This document shows, piece after piece, positions 7,987 to 15,613 of a DNA stretch of 53,410 bases (the first letter of the stretch is position 1; each line of letters starts with the position of its first letter). Source of the stretch: ATM1 sp003577165. GTDB lineage: Bacteria; Armatimonadota; Fimbriimonadia; Fimbriimonadales; ATM1. The translations under genes were made by a program, and so were the position numbers. The stretch is taken from positions 1 to 53,410 of the forward strand of contig SZPM01000018.1 in assembly GCA_030263715.1 (NCBI GenBank), given 5' to 3'. Below the pieces are notes generated by a model, which ran no database searches, was not told the origin of the DNA, and saw only the letters and a program-made list of their open reading frames with translations.

Positions 7987-8412
7987 ATGGCAAGCATCAA
8001 TCGCGTGGTAATCACCGGGCGCCTTACGCGCGACCCAGAATTGAGAACGACGACGACAGGCAAGACGGTCGCCTCGTTCTCCTTGGCGGTTCAAAAGAGG
8101 TTCAAGCCGCAAGACCCGAACGAGAAAGACGCCGACTTCATCCGGTGCGTCGCATGGGGCCAAACGGCAGAGTTCCTCAGCAACTATGCAACTACGGGAC
8201 GAATGGTCGGAGTGGATGGAAGACTTCAGTCCCGACGATACACGGGCAATGATGGGGTAGACAGGGAAGTCGTCGAAGTCGTAGCGGACAACGTTGCGCT
8301 CCTCGATCGTCCGAAAGATTCTGCCGGGGGGGCGGAACCTGCAGCCGTCGCTGCAGTCTCCTCGGGCTACGATCAAGAAACCGACGACTACGATCCCTTC
8401 GCGGAGGAGTAG
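7987..8412 (+). CDS. ssb: single-stranded DNA-binding protein
   Basis: A 141-residue OB-fold protein beginning INRVVITGRLTRDPELRTT, with KTVASFSLAVQKRF and the DFIRCVAWGQTAEF strand that are diagnostic for bacterial SSB. It binds exposed single strands in replication and repair as a tetramer. The glycine-poor linker is short. The C-terminal tail reads DDYDPFAEE rather than ending in the usual DDDIPF: the acidic residues and the PF are present but three residues follow. It lies in the rpsF operon, and its TAG directly abuts the GTG of the next gene. Confidence 0.95.
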   Translation: MASINRVVITGRLTRDPELRTTTTGKTVASFSLAVQKRFKPQDPNEKDADFIRCVAWGQTAEFLSNYATTGRMVGVDGRLQSRRYTGNDGVDREVVEVVADNVALLDRPKDSAGGAEPAAVAAVSSGYDQETDDYDPFAEE

Positions 8413-9477
8413 GTGCCGGGACGCCTCGACGACCCCGGGTTCGTACTCGGTAACGACCCGTCAGGGTTGATGGGGCTCACCACGGGCTTTCCGGATCAAT
8501 GCCGGAAAGCCCTCTCTATTTCGCGTTCTGTCGAGTTCGATGGCGCGGCGAAGAACAAGAGCAACGTCGTCGTCGCCGGTATGGGCGGATCGGCAGCGGG
8601 GGGGGATTACCTCAAGGCGCTTTTCTGGGAAGAGGGGCAGACGCCATGCGAAGTCTGGAGAGACTACCGACTTCCGAAGTACGTGGATGGCGACACGCTC
8701 GTGTTCGCTTGCAGTTACAGCGGCAACACCGAAGAGACTCTCTCAGCCGTCGCCGAGGCGAAAGAGCGCGGCGCGGCCGTCGTCGGAATCACGAGCGGGG
8801 GGGAGCTGCAGACACGGTGCGAACAGAACGGATGGCCGCTCATACGCATTCCGTCTGGGCAGCCGCCGCGCACGGCGCTGGGATTTCTCCTGATTCCTCT
8901 CGTGGACGCAGCGGTTCGAACCGGCTATCTGCCGGAGCAGGACTTCGATTCACTGTTCGACGAACTCGACCGATGCGCAGCGGACTTCGCTCCCGCTGCG
9001 AAGCTGCACAACAACCCGACGAAAGCGATGGCGTCCATGCTTTATGGGCGGGTCATTCTCGTGTACGGTCTCGGCGCATGGCAGGCTCTCGTCGCGAATC
9101 GTTGGAAGGGTCAACTGAATGAGAATGCGAAGGTGATGGCGTTCGCGAATGCGTTTCCCGAACTGAATCACAACGAGATCGTCGGATGGACGTTGGCCTG
9201 CAGCCAAAACGCGAGCCACTGGGCGACCGTCATTCTCGAAGGCGGACTTGAGTCCATCAAGATGCGCGCACGCGCCGACATCACAGCGGACATCATCAAA
9301 GAGAAGAGCGAAGTGTTCCGGGCGAGTTCACGCGGCGAGTCGTTGCTTGAGCAGATGTTGACACTCTCGTATTTCGGTGACTTCGTGAGCCTGTATCTTG
9401 CGGCTCTCTACGGAGTCAATCCGGAAGAGATCACTTCGATCCATCGCCTCAAACGCGCGCTCAGCGAACTGGACTAG
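8413..9477 (+). CDS. bifunctional phosphoglucose/phosphomannose isomerase (SIS domain)
   Basis: A 354-residue protein with two SIS domains. The first has VVVAGMGGSAAGGDYLKAL and SYSGNTEETLSA for phospho-sugar binding. The second contains AFANAFPELNHNEIVGW, typical of the archaeal/bacterial PGI/PMI family. It should interconvert fructose-6-phosphate with glucose- and mannose-6-phosphate. The start is GTG, with no gap after the ssb stop codon, so it is translationally coupled to ssb. The placement of a glycolytic enzyme in a ribosomal protein/SSB operon is uncommon. Confidence 0.87.
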   Translation: MPGRLDDPGFVLGNDPSGLMGLTTGFPDQCRKALSISRSVEFDGAAKNKSNVVVAGMGGSAAGGDYLKALFWEEGQTPCEVWRDYRLPKYVDGDTLVFACSYSGNTEETLSAVAEAKERGAAVVGITSGGELQTRCEQNGWPLIRIPSGQPPRTALGFLLIPLVDAAVRTGYLPEQDFDSLFDELDRCAADFAPAAKLHNNPTKAMASMLYGRVILVYGLGAWQALVANRWKGQLNENAKVMAFANAFPELNHNEIVGWTLACSQNASHWATVILEGGLESIKMRARADITADIIKEKSEVFRASSRGESLLEQMLTLSYFGDFVSLYLAALYGVNPEEITSIHRLKRALSELD

Positions 9478-9509
9478 GGAAGAGGCTCGACGGTGAAGCG
9501 CGGTCGTCC

Positions 9510-10550
9510 TCAGACGGGCATGCCTGCGAGCCGTTCGGCCGTTTCGGTGAGGGCGCCGATGGCGTGCTCCAGGCCGCTGTCGTCCACTTCACGATGGAAC
9601 ACGAAGCGCAATTGAGTCGGCGAGGTTGCAAACACCTTGACGCCTCGTTCTGCCAGCGCAGACGCCCATTCCGGCGCAGGCGAAGAGGTATTGACTCGCA
9701 CGATGTTCGTTTGCACGGTCGCCATGTCTACGGAGAGCCCGGCGAGCGAGTTCGCCGCTTCCGAGAACTGCTTCGCCCTCCGGTGATCGTCCGCCAGTCG
9801 TTCGACGAGGTGATTCAACGCGTAAACACCGCAAGCTGCCAGAACTCCGGACTGGCGCATCGTTCCACCGACTCTCTTCCGGTGGTGCTTCGCCGTCTTG
9901 ATGAAGTCAGCAGGACCTGTGAGCAAAGATCCGACCGGGCAAGAGAGCCCCTTGCTGAGACAAAACATCACCGAGTCCGCGTACTGCGCGATTTCGCGTG
10001 CGGGAATTCCTTGAGCGATCGCAGCGTTGAAAATCCTTGCGCCATCGAGGTGAATGCGCATTCCGTGCCTGTCGGCTAATGCGCGATAGTCGGCCATGTG
10101 ATCCTGCGGAATGATCGTGCCGCCGGCGCGGTTGTGAGTGTTCTCGAGGCAGAGCAACTTCGTGCCTGGCGTGTGAATGGACTCTTTCGTAACGCGGCGT
10201 TCGATGTCCGAGGGATCCATCACCCCGCGATCCGAGCGGAGCGTCCAGAGCACTGCGCCAGCGAGGGCGCCGGGCGCGCCGGACTCGTAGTACAGGATGT
10301 GGCAATCCTCTTCGACGATCGCGGCGTCGCCTCGTTCCAGCCACGTTCGCAGCGCGAGTTGGTTGCCCATCGTGCCGCTCGGAACGAACATGGCGGCTTC
10401 TTTGCCCATTTTCTCGGCGGCGAGTTCTTCTAATGCATCGACCGTTGGGTCGTCGTCGAGCACGTCGTCGCCAAGCGGCGCCTCGGCCATGGCCCGGTAC
10501 ATCTCCGGCGTCGGCTTCGTCACCGTGTCGCTTCTCAGGTCTACGATCAT
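9510..10550 (-). CDS. ltaE: low-specificity L-threonine aldolase
   Basis: A 346-residue fold-type I PLP enzyme cleaving threonine or allo-threonine to glycine and acetaldehyde. It opens with VDLRSDTVTKPT and GDDVLDDDPTV, both diagnostic. The PLP lysine lies in MFCLSKGLSCPVGSLL, the aspartate in IHLDGARIFNAA, and LENTHNRAGG is conserved. It overlaps the preceding esterase gene by four bases (ATGA), so it is the last gene of the aminotransferase-esterase-aldolase run. It probably functions in glycine or threonine catabolism. Confidence 0.92.
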   Translation of the reverse strand: MIVDLRSDTVTKPTPEMYRAMAEAPLGDDVLDDDPTVDALEELAAEKMGKEAAMFVPSGTMGNQLALRTWLERGDAAIVEEDCHILYYESGAPGALAGAVLWTLRSDRGVMDPSDIERRVTKESIHTPGTKLLCLENTHNRAGGTIIPQDHMADYRALADRHGMRIHLDGARIFNAAIAQGIPAREIAQYADSVMFCLSKGLSCPVGSLLTGPADFIKTAKHHRKRVGGTMRQSGVLAACGVYALNHLVERLADDHRRAKQFSEAANSLAGLSVDMATVQTNIVRVNTSSPAPEWASALAERGVKVFATSPTQLRFVFHREVDDSGLEHAIGALTETAERLAGMPV

Positions 10551-11317
10551 CGCTTTAGGGCATTTTGGAAGAATTCCAACGACTTGTCCAGGATGAACTG
10601 GAAAGATTCCAGCGAAAAGTTGTGGCCGTCGTTCGGCAGGATGATGAACTCGGACGGGACGCCTGCCTTTTGAAGGGCGTTGTGCAGCCTTTCGCTTTGA
10701 TCCGGCCAGACGATGTCGTCGAGGGCGCCGTGGAAGATGAGCATGGGGCAGCAGTCACCGTCCACATGGGAAAGAGGACTGGCGTAGACCCAATCGGCTT
10801 CGTTGCCTTCGTAAGGCTTGCCCATGAATTGATGAATGAAGTCCCACGAGATCTGGGGATGCCTCGATTTCGGATCGGTCAGATCGGCGAGGCCGCAAAT
10901 GTCCACGCATGCGTTGGCTCTGCTAGGAACGCCGTCCTCGCACTCATCCCGTGTCGAAACAGACAGGGCCAAGTGACCTCCGGCGCTGTTTCCGAGCACG
11001 CCGAGTCGCACCGGATCAATGCCAAGTTCGTCCGCGTGTCGTCGGATGTAGCGCATGAAGCGGTGCAAGTCCTCGACTGCGGCCGGGCATGGATGAAGCG
11101 GCGCAAGGCGATACTGGGGACAGAACGCTACGAATCCATTCGACGCGAAGAACTTGCCGATGTCGTGATGGTCGACGCGGTCGCCACTGACCCAACCGCC
11201 TCCGTGAATCGAGACCACGGCGGGCAATCGTGCGCGCTCGCCGCTCGGGGCAAAGGTGTCGTAACGGAGCGTGGTGCCGCGAGAGTCGTCGTAAACTCTG
11301 TCAAGAATCTCCGTCAA
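10547..11317 (-). CDS. alpha/beta hydrolase (HSL/esterase-lipase family)
   Basis: A 256-residue hydrolase of the hormone-sensitive-lipase group. The oxyanion motif SIHGGGWVSG lies near residue 38, the nucleophile elbow GNSAGGH near residue 110, and the likely acid and histidine in GALDDIVWP and NDGHNF. Substrate is unknown. The start is a TTG at 11317 that overlaps the upstream stop as TTGA, with AGGAG about seven bases before it. It is the middle gene of an operon with an aminotransferase and threonine aldolase, so an amino-acid-derived ester or amide substrate is possible but unproven. Confidence 0.82.
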   Translation of the reverse strand: MTEILDRVYDDSRGTTLRYDTFAPSGERARLPAVVSIHGGGWVSGDRVDHHDIGKFFASNGFVAFCPQYRLAPLHPCPAAVEDLHRFMRYIRRHADELGIDPVRLGVLGNSAGGHLALSVSTRDECEDGVPSRANACVDICGLADLTDPKSRHPQISWDFIHQFMGKPYEGNEADWVYASPLSHVDGDCCPMLIFHGALDDIVWPDQSERLHNALQKAGVPSEFIILPNDGHNFSLESFQFILDKSLEFFQNALKR

Positions 11318-12591
11318 TTCTCCGCTCCTATGACAGCGCTCAGCAGGCTCGCGGTTTCAGCGATCGCCTCGGCGAACACGGTCACGGCGGTGTCGACTTG
11401 CGCAGCGTTGATCGTCAGCGGGGGCTCGAATCGTATCACGCGCCGGTTGTTGAGGGTGTAGGCGGCAACGACGCCTCTCTTCACCATTTGGGCGATGCAG
11501 AGTTCCGCGACATCGTCCATCGTGAACTCGACTCCGATCATCAGACCCTCGCCGCGAACGGCAGCGATCAGGTCTGTGTGAGCTTGCGCGACATTCTGAA
11601 GTCCGCTCTTCATTTGCTCTCCGCGCGCTCTGCTGTTCTCGACCAGATTCTCGCTTTCGATGACGTCCAACGCTGCGAGCGCCGTCGCGCACGCCAGAGG
11701 ATTGCCGCCGAAGGTGCTCGTGTGAATCAGCGGGTTTTTGCCGAATGCGTTTTCCCACACTCGTGGCGTTCCCATGAACGCGCCGATTGGGATGACGCCA
11801 CCGCTCAAGGCTTTCGCGAAGGTAATGATGTCGGGAACGATTCCGGAGCGATCGATTCCGAACATCCTTCCCGTGCGGCCGAAGCCCGTCTGCACTTCGT
11901 CGACTATCAGCAGCGCTCCCGTTTGATCGCAAAGGGAGCGGAGGCCCTTGAGGTAGTCGTCATCGGCGAGGATGATTCCGCCTTCGCCCTGCACAGTCTC
12001 CACGATGAAGGCGGCAGTGCGATCATCAATTGCAGCCTTTGCAGCGCTCAGATCGTTGAATTCGACGTGTTCAAATTCAGGAACGAGAGGATAAAAAGGT
12101 TCGCGATACTTTTCGCGACCGGTCGCGGAGAGGGCGCCGATCGTCTTTCCGTGATAACCGCCGTAGGTTGCAATCACCTTCGGCCGTCCTTCGAAGGCCT
12201 TTGCAACTTTGAGCGCGCCTTCCACAGCTTCCGTGCCGCTGTTGCAGAAGAACGAGTAGTTCAAATCGCCCGGCGCTAACTTCGCGAGGCGCTCTGCCAA
12301 GTCTGCGAGCGATTTCGAGAAGAACACCTTCGACCCGAGCGGCATGGTGTCGAGCGCCTGTTTTGCGGCCTCGACGACTTTGGGATGCCTGTGGCCGAGT
12401 GAGAACACGCCATATCCACCCAGGCAGTCGAGGAACTTTCGACCTTCGTGATCCCAGATGTAGCATCCCTCCGCCTTCATTTCAACGCCGTATCCGGCGA
12501 ACGAAAGGAGGCGCGCAAGACCAGGGTTAACGTAGGTTCCGTATTTCGCAACGACGGAGTTCAGTAGGTCCTCTGGAGTCGTTGGGGGCAT
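11314..12591 (-). CDS. class III aminotransferase (putrescine/acetylornithine type)
   Basis: A 425-residue omega-aminotransferase. Visible family features are YSFFCNSGTEAVEGALKVAK (cofactor phosphate loop), GGYHGKTIGALSATG, the aspartate in LLIVDEVQTGFGRTG, the PLP lysine in ITFAKALSGG, and HTSTFGGNPLA. The closest pattern is putrescine aminotransferase (PatA), with acetylornithine or ornithine aminotransferase as alternatives; no arg gene is nearby. It leads a three-gene minus-strand operon. A CATAAT hexamer lies six bases before the ATG with no Shine-Dalgarno sequence. Confidence 0.86.
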   Translation of the reverse strand: MPPTTPEDLLNSVVAKYGTYVNPGLARLLSFAGYGVEMKAEGCYIWDHEGRKFLDCLGGYGVFSLGHRHPKVVEAAKQALDTMPLGSKVFFSKSLADLAERLAKLAPGDLNYSFFCNSGTEAVEGALKVAKAFEGRPKVIATYGGYHGKTIGALSATGREKYREPFYPLVPEFEHVEFNDLSAAKAAIDDRTAAFIVETVQGEGGIILADDDYLKGLRSLCDQTGALLIVDEVQTGFGRTGRMFGIDRSGIVPDIITFAKALSGGVIPIGAFMGTPRVWENAFGKNPLIHTSTFGGNPLACATALAALDVIESENLVENSRARGEQMKSGLQNVAQAHTDLIAAVRGEGLMIGVEFTMDDVAELCIAQMVKRGVVAAYTLNNRRVIRFEPPLTINAAQVDTAVTVFAEAIAETASLLSAVIGAEN

Positions 12592-12597
12592 GGGCCG

Positions 12598-12622
12598 ATT
12601 ATGGCTGACGCAATGGTAAGAT
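12598..12622. promoter_or_regulatory. compact divergent promoter, aminotransferase / ndk
   Basis: Only 42 bases separate the two start codons. CATAAT (12598-12603, minus strand) is six bases from the aminotransferase ATG. TAAGAT (12617-12622, plus strand) is eleven bases from the ndk ATG. The two polymerase footprints would overlap, so the genes may compete for transcription. Confidence 0.4.
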
Positions 12623-12633
12623 GCCCGCCCGAC

Positions 12634-13053
12634 ATGAATCCCGAACGCACCCTGATTCTCGTTAAACCGGACGGTGTTCAGAGGGGCTTGGTGGGAGAAG
12701 TCATCCGCCGATTCGAGGCGCGAGGACTTCGGCTAGCCGCCCTTCGACTCTTGAATGCTCCTCGCAACCTCGTCGAAGTCCACTACGAGGAGCACCGCGA
12801 GAAGCCGTTCTTCGCGTCGGTCGTGGAGTACCTCTGCTCCGGGCCGGTCGTGGCGATGGCGATCGAGGGGGAGAACGCGGTCAAGGTCTGCCGGGGGATG
12901 ATGGGGGCGACGAACGCCGCCGAGGCGGCTCCGGGGACGATTCGAGGGGACTTCGCCCTAAACGTCGAGAAGAACATCGTCCACGGCAGCGCGGACCCGG
13001 AAGCGGCCGCCCGGGAACTGTCAATTTGGTTCTCGGAAGCCGATTTCGTTTGA
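12634..13053 (+). CDS. ndk: nucleoside diphosphate kinase
   Basis: A 139-residue enzyme transferring the gamma phosphate between nucleoside triphosphates and diphosphates. It begins ERTLILVKPDGVQRGLVGEV, contains GPVVAMAIEGENAV and GATNAAEAAPGTIRGDF, and ends with the catalytic His117 in NIVHGSADPEAA. Length is that of the standard family. The ATG at 12634 is the natural start; an earlier in-frame ATG adds residues not found in the family. It is transcribed alone, and the promoter of the next gene overlaps its stop codon. Confidence 0.96.
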   Translation: MNPERTLILVKPDGVQRGLVGEVIRRFEARGLRLAALRLLNAPRNLVEVHYEEHREKPFFASVVEYLCSGPVVAMAIEGENAVKVCRGMMGATNAAEAAPGTIRGDFALNVEKNIVHGSADPEAAARELSIWFSEADFV

Positions 13054-13079
13054 ATCGGGCAGGCCGGTGGGGTTAGAAT
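13050..13079 (+). promoter_or_regulatory. promoter of the outer-membrane protein gene at 13140
   Basis: TTGAAT (13050-13055), an 18-base spacer, then TAGAAT (13074-13079). The resulting leader of about 55 bases contains a small hairpin (CCCGCA/TGCGGG) and a strong AAGGAGG about 11 bases before the ATG. The -35 overlaps the ndk stop codon. Confidence 0.45.
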
Positions 13080-13139
13080 AGTCCGATCGCCCGCAGGATG
13101 CGGGGGTAGAGGACGGAGACTAAGGAGGTCCAACTGCTC

Positions 13140-13661
13140 ATGAAACGCTTTTTCGTGATGGGCGCAGCCTGCGCCCTTGTTTGCGCTGCCACGTCGGCAC
13201 AGGCCCAGAGGCTCGACGAGAGACTTGAGAAGGAGTCGCAGTTCTCGGTCCGAGCGGGAGCCTTCCTGCCGTTCGAGGATGTGCTCACGGATGTTGCGGA
13301 CGTGTGGTTCGGCGCGGGCGCCGATATCGAAATCCCCATCCACCTTTTCCAGAACTCGGTGACCGTTTTCTCGATCGACTGGTTCACCCACAACAGCGGC
13401 TCCCGGGACAACATCTTCCCGGCGATGGTCAGCCAGCGGTGGTACTCCGGGCCTTTGGGCCAGAGAACCTACTTCCAGGTCGGCATCGGCGCCGCGTTCG
13501 TGGACTTCGTGCCCTCGGACACGCTGTTCGCAGCTCGAGGCGGAATCGGCATGGAGATCAACGACATGGCTTTCGTCGAGGCGAACTTCTATTGGACGGA
13601 AGAGGACGACAACGGCATTACGGCGTCCGGCATCGCAGCCTTCGTCGGCGTGCGATTCTAA
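13140..13661 (+). CDS. outer-membrane beta-barrel-like protein
   Basis: A 173-residue exported protein with a clear signal peptide (MKRFFVMGAACALVCAATSAQAQ, cleavage after AQA near residue 21). The mature part consists of alternating strands with frequent aromatic and glycine residues (FSVRAGAFLPF, YFQVGIGAAFVDF, AFVEANFYW). The last residue is Phe, the usual signal for barrel assembly by BamA. It is small enough for an eight-stranded barrel. The role is unknown, perhaps structural or adhesion. Its strong ribosome-binding site and the GC hairpin after it suggest high expression as a single gene. Confidence 0.7.
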   Translation: MKRFFVMGAACALVCAATSAQAQRLDERLEKESQFSVRAGAFLPFEDVLTDVADVWFGAGADIEIPIHLFQNSVTVFSIDWFTHNSGSRDNIFPAMVSQRWYSGPLGQRTYFQVGIGAAFVDFVPSDTLFAARGGIGMEINDMAFVEANFYWTEEDDNGITASGIAAFVGVRF

Positions 13662-13682
13662 GGCCTACTACGACCCGAAGCG

Positions 13683-13718
13683 GGCAGGCCGAGCACGAAC
13701 GTGCGTGCTCGGCCTGCC
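13683..13718 (+). terminator. strong GC hairpin after the barrel gene
   Basis: A perfect 15-bp stem (13683-13697 with 13704-13718) closes a 6-base loop (AACGTG). No T-run follows, so it would work as a factor-independent stop only weakly, or as a 3'-end stabiliser. It lies 22 bases after the stop codon and just upstream of the HisB-like gene. Confidence 0.6.
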
Positions 13719-13739
13719 GTCCGTAAGGCGAGGGATGTT

Positions 13740-14315
13740 TTGAGAAAGGAAACGCCTGGAGTCCGATTCGCTGAGGTCGAGCGCGAGACGCAGTTGGTCC
13801 GCGTTCGCGTGGTCGTGGACCTGGACGGCGAGTCCAAGCACACGATCGACACCGGGATCGGCTATTTCGACTACGTTTTGGGTCTGCTCGCCTTCCACGG
13901 GGGCGTGGACCTCGGAGTGTCGGCTGAGGGCGACCTTGCCGTTGACGACAGGCACACGGTCGAGGCCGTGGGGGCGTGCATCGGGAAAGCGATTCGGCAG
14001 GCCCTCGGCGACCCTGATGGGACGCGTCGCGTCGGCTCGGAATCGGCGCCGGTGGATGACGCACTAGTGCATGTCGCGGTGGACATCGGGGGACGACCGG
14101 CCTGTCAGTACAAGGTCCAGTTCACCGTAGAGCGGATCGGTGGCCTGACCTGCGAGTGCATCGAGGACTTCCTCCGGGCAGTGTCGATCCACGCGGGCTT
14201 CACAATTCACGCCATCCAAATGGCGGGCCACAACAACCACCACATCTGCGAGAGCCTCTTTTCCGCCCTGGGCCTGGCCCTCAGGCGGGCGATCGGGAAG
14301 GCGACGGCTAAGTAG
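13740..14315 (+). CDS. HisB-like (imidazoleglycerol-phosphate dehydratase fold) protein with altered metal ligands
   Basis: A 191-residue homologue of HisB, which normally dehydrates imidazoleglycerol phosphate in histidine synthesis using two Mn ions. The fold is clear: HTIDTGIGYFDYVLGLLAFHGG, VDDRHTVEA, VAVDIGGRP, HNNHHICESLF. Of the eight ligands known in the family, H72, E75, H167, H168 and E171 are present. The other three are changed: Tyr45 (FDHM becomes FDYV), Arg71 (DHH becomes DRH) and Asp143 (EH becomes ED). Activity is therefore doubtful. The start is taken as TTG at 13740, after AAGGCGAGG; an earlier GTG lies inside the hairpin. It is paired with a HisA-like gene 11 bases downstream. 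Confidence 0.75.
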   Translation: MRKETPGVRFAEVERETQLVRVRVVVDLDGESKHTIDTGIGYFDYVLGLLAFHGGVDLGVSAEGDLAVDDRHTVEAVGACIGKAIRQALGDPDGTRRVGSESAPVDDALVHVAVDIGGRPACQYKVQFTVERIGGLTCECIEDFLRAVSIHAGFTIHAIQMAGHNNHHICESLFSALGLALRRAIGKATAK

Positions 14316-14326
14316 GGGTCGGCCTT

Positions 14327-14908
14327 ATGCTGAGGGCCGCGGTTCTCCGATTGTCCGGCGGCGCTCTCCGCTTCGCGTGCAACGGCTTCGACGAAGCGAT
14401 CCGGGAAGCCTCCTCCGAGTTCGATTGGCTCCACGTCGTGGATGAGGACGCACGCGAGTCCGGGGCGCCCCAAAACGTCGCACTGCTCAGTCGGATCGTT
14501 GGTCTGTCGTCAGCGCCGATTCAGTACGAGGGCGGCCTGGGGCTGTTTCACCTTGCGGAACTCGTGTTGGGCCTCGGGGTTTCGAGGGTAGTCCTCGACG
14601 AGGCTCTGACAAAGACGGAGAGGTCGGCGGAGTACTTCTTCTCCCGGCTTGGGGAGCAGGTGATCGCTGTCGTTCGGCCGGAGGGTCACGAGGCGGCGAG
14701 GCGGTACGCTGAGCAAGGAGCGCGCCGTCTGCTGCTCGACGGCGCTGACGAGATGGAAGACGTGGAGCGATTCGTCAAGGAGTCCGGGCTTCCGACGTGG
14801 GTCCGTGGCGAGGTGACGCATTCGCGGCGAAACCTGGAGGCTTTGGCCGCCGTAAGGTGCGAGGGAGCCTTGATCGAAGGCGCGGCTTCAGAGAACGGCG
14901 AGACATGA
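14327..14908 (+). CDS. truncated HisA-like (beta/alpha)8 protein lacking catalytic aspartates
   Basis: A 193-residue protein whose middle matches HisA: WLHVVDEDARESGAPQNVALLSRIV, then APIQYEGGLG and LGLGVSRVVLDEAL. HisA (about 240 residues) isomerises ProFAR in histidine synthesis. Here the first strand reads AAVLRLSGG where HisA has the catalytic Asp of AIDLKGG. The second-half TDISRDGT motif has become LLLDGADEMED, and the second phosphate loop reads VRGEVTHS. Both catalytic aspartates therefore appear lost and the barrel is about 45 residues short. It lies directly behind the HisB-like gene and overlaps the next gene as ATGA. Its function is not identifiable; a ligand-binding or structural role is possible. 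Confidence 0.65.
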   Translation: MLRAAVLRLSGGALRFACNGFDEAIREASSEFDWLHVVDEDARESGAPQNVALLSRIVGLSSAPIQYEGGLGLFHLAELVLGLGVSRVVLDEALTKTERSAEYFFSRLGEQVIAVVRPEGHEAARRYAEQGARRLLLDGADEMEDVERFVKESGLPTWVRGEVTHSRRNLEALAAVRCEGALIEGAASENGET

Positions 14909-15219
14909 ACGCACTTGAGATGGTGTTCGACAACTTCTTTGTGCAGGTGTTTGTCGGCATCGGGCTCATGGTCTTCCTCATCGCAATCGGAGAGGCGTTC
15001 GCTCGCATGTTGCGCCCGCTTTCGAAGAAGCAGACGGAGCGAATGGTGTCGGCGATGAAAGAGGATTTGCAGGGCCAGATCGAAGCGCTGCGCCAGGAGG
15101 TCCGCTCGGCCAGATCCACGGTCCTCGACCATTCGATGAGTCTTGAAAGCAACGTGGAGACGCTCGTTCGCCGAGTTGAGCGGCTCGAACAAACAACGAG
15201 CCAGCGAGGAGTTGGGTAA
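14905..15219 (+). CDS. PspB-like small membrane coiled-coil protein 1
   Basis: A 104-residue protein. One transmembrane helix (VQVFVGIGLMVFLIAIGEAFA, about residues 13-33) is followed by a basic stretch (RPLSKKQTERM) and a long charged coiled coil. It shares the segment VLDHSMSL with the next gene, so the two are paralogues. The layout is that of PspB, the phage-shock membrane regulator, but sequence identity to PspB is not evident. It starts inside the stop codon of the HisA-like gene (ATGA) and ends overlapping the next ATG by one base, so expression is coupled. Confidence 0.6.
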   Translation: MNALEMVFDNFFVQVFVGIGLMVFLIAIGEAFARMLRPLSKKQTERMVSAMKEDLQGQIEALRQEVRSARSTVLDHSMSLESNVETLVRRVERLEQTTSQRGVG

Positions 15220-15512
15220 TGCCAGAGGAACTGATCCCGATTGTAGCGATCTTCTGCGTGATCGGCTTGCCGATGATCGCGGGAATCGTTTCGCTTCTGC
15301 TGAAGCACCAACGACAAATGGCTGAGTTGATGAGGCAAGGCTCTCGCGAAGAGACTGCACTGCAGGGCGAACTTCAAGCGATACGACGCGAACTATCGGA
15401 CTTCAAGAATGCCGTACTCGATCACTCGATGAGCCTCGACAACGCAGTCGAACGAATCTCAAGAAGGCTGGACGAAGTGGAATCTGTCCACAACAACCCT
15501 CATCGAGGTTAG
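15219..15512 (+). CDS. PspB-like small membrane coiled-coil protein 2
   Basis: A 97-residue paralogue of the preceding protein. A transmembrane helix (IVAIFCVIGLPMIAGIVSLLL, residues 8-28) is followed by KHQRQMAELM and a coiled coil ending AVLDHSMSLDNAVERISRRLDEVE. Its start overlaps the previous stop by one base (TAATG). The membrane part is even closer to protein 3 (IFGLPMLIGLVSVLTRHQRQMAEIL), so the three genes arose by tandem duplication. A PspB-like role in envelope stress or scaffolding is inferred only from topology. Confidence 0.6.
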   Translation: MPEELIPIVAIFCVIGLPMIAGIVSLLLKHQRQMAELMRQGSREETALQGELQAIRRELSDFKNAVLDHSMSLDNAVERISRRLDEVESVHNNPHRG

Positions 15513-15613
15513 GGTCGGAATTCGATGGGCATCAGGTTCCTTATCGTCAATTCGCTACGCTCGCCCGCTGTTGGGGCGGGGAGGAGTGAGGTTGAGTCAC
15601 AATTGGAGCAACT

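Noticed and set aside
10565..11461. Plus-strand open frame of about 300 codons
   Set aside because: It is antisense to the esterase gene with its GxSxG motif and partly to the aminotransferase; no protein family is visible.
14327..14908. Annotating the HisA-like gene as functional hisA
   Set aside because: The first-strand catalytic Asp and the TDISRDGT segment are absent and the protein is about 45 residues short, so the enzyme name would mislead.
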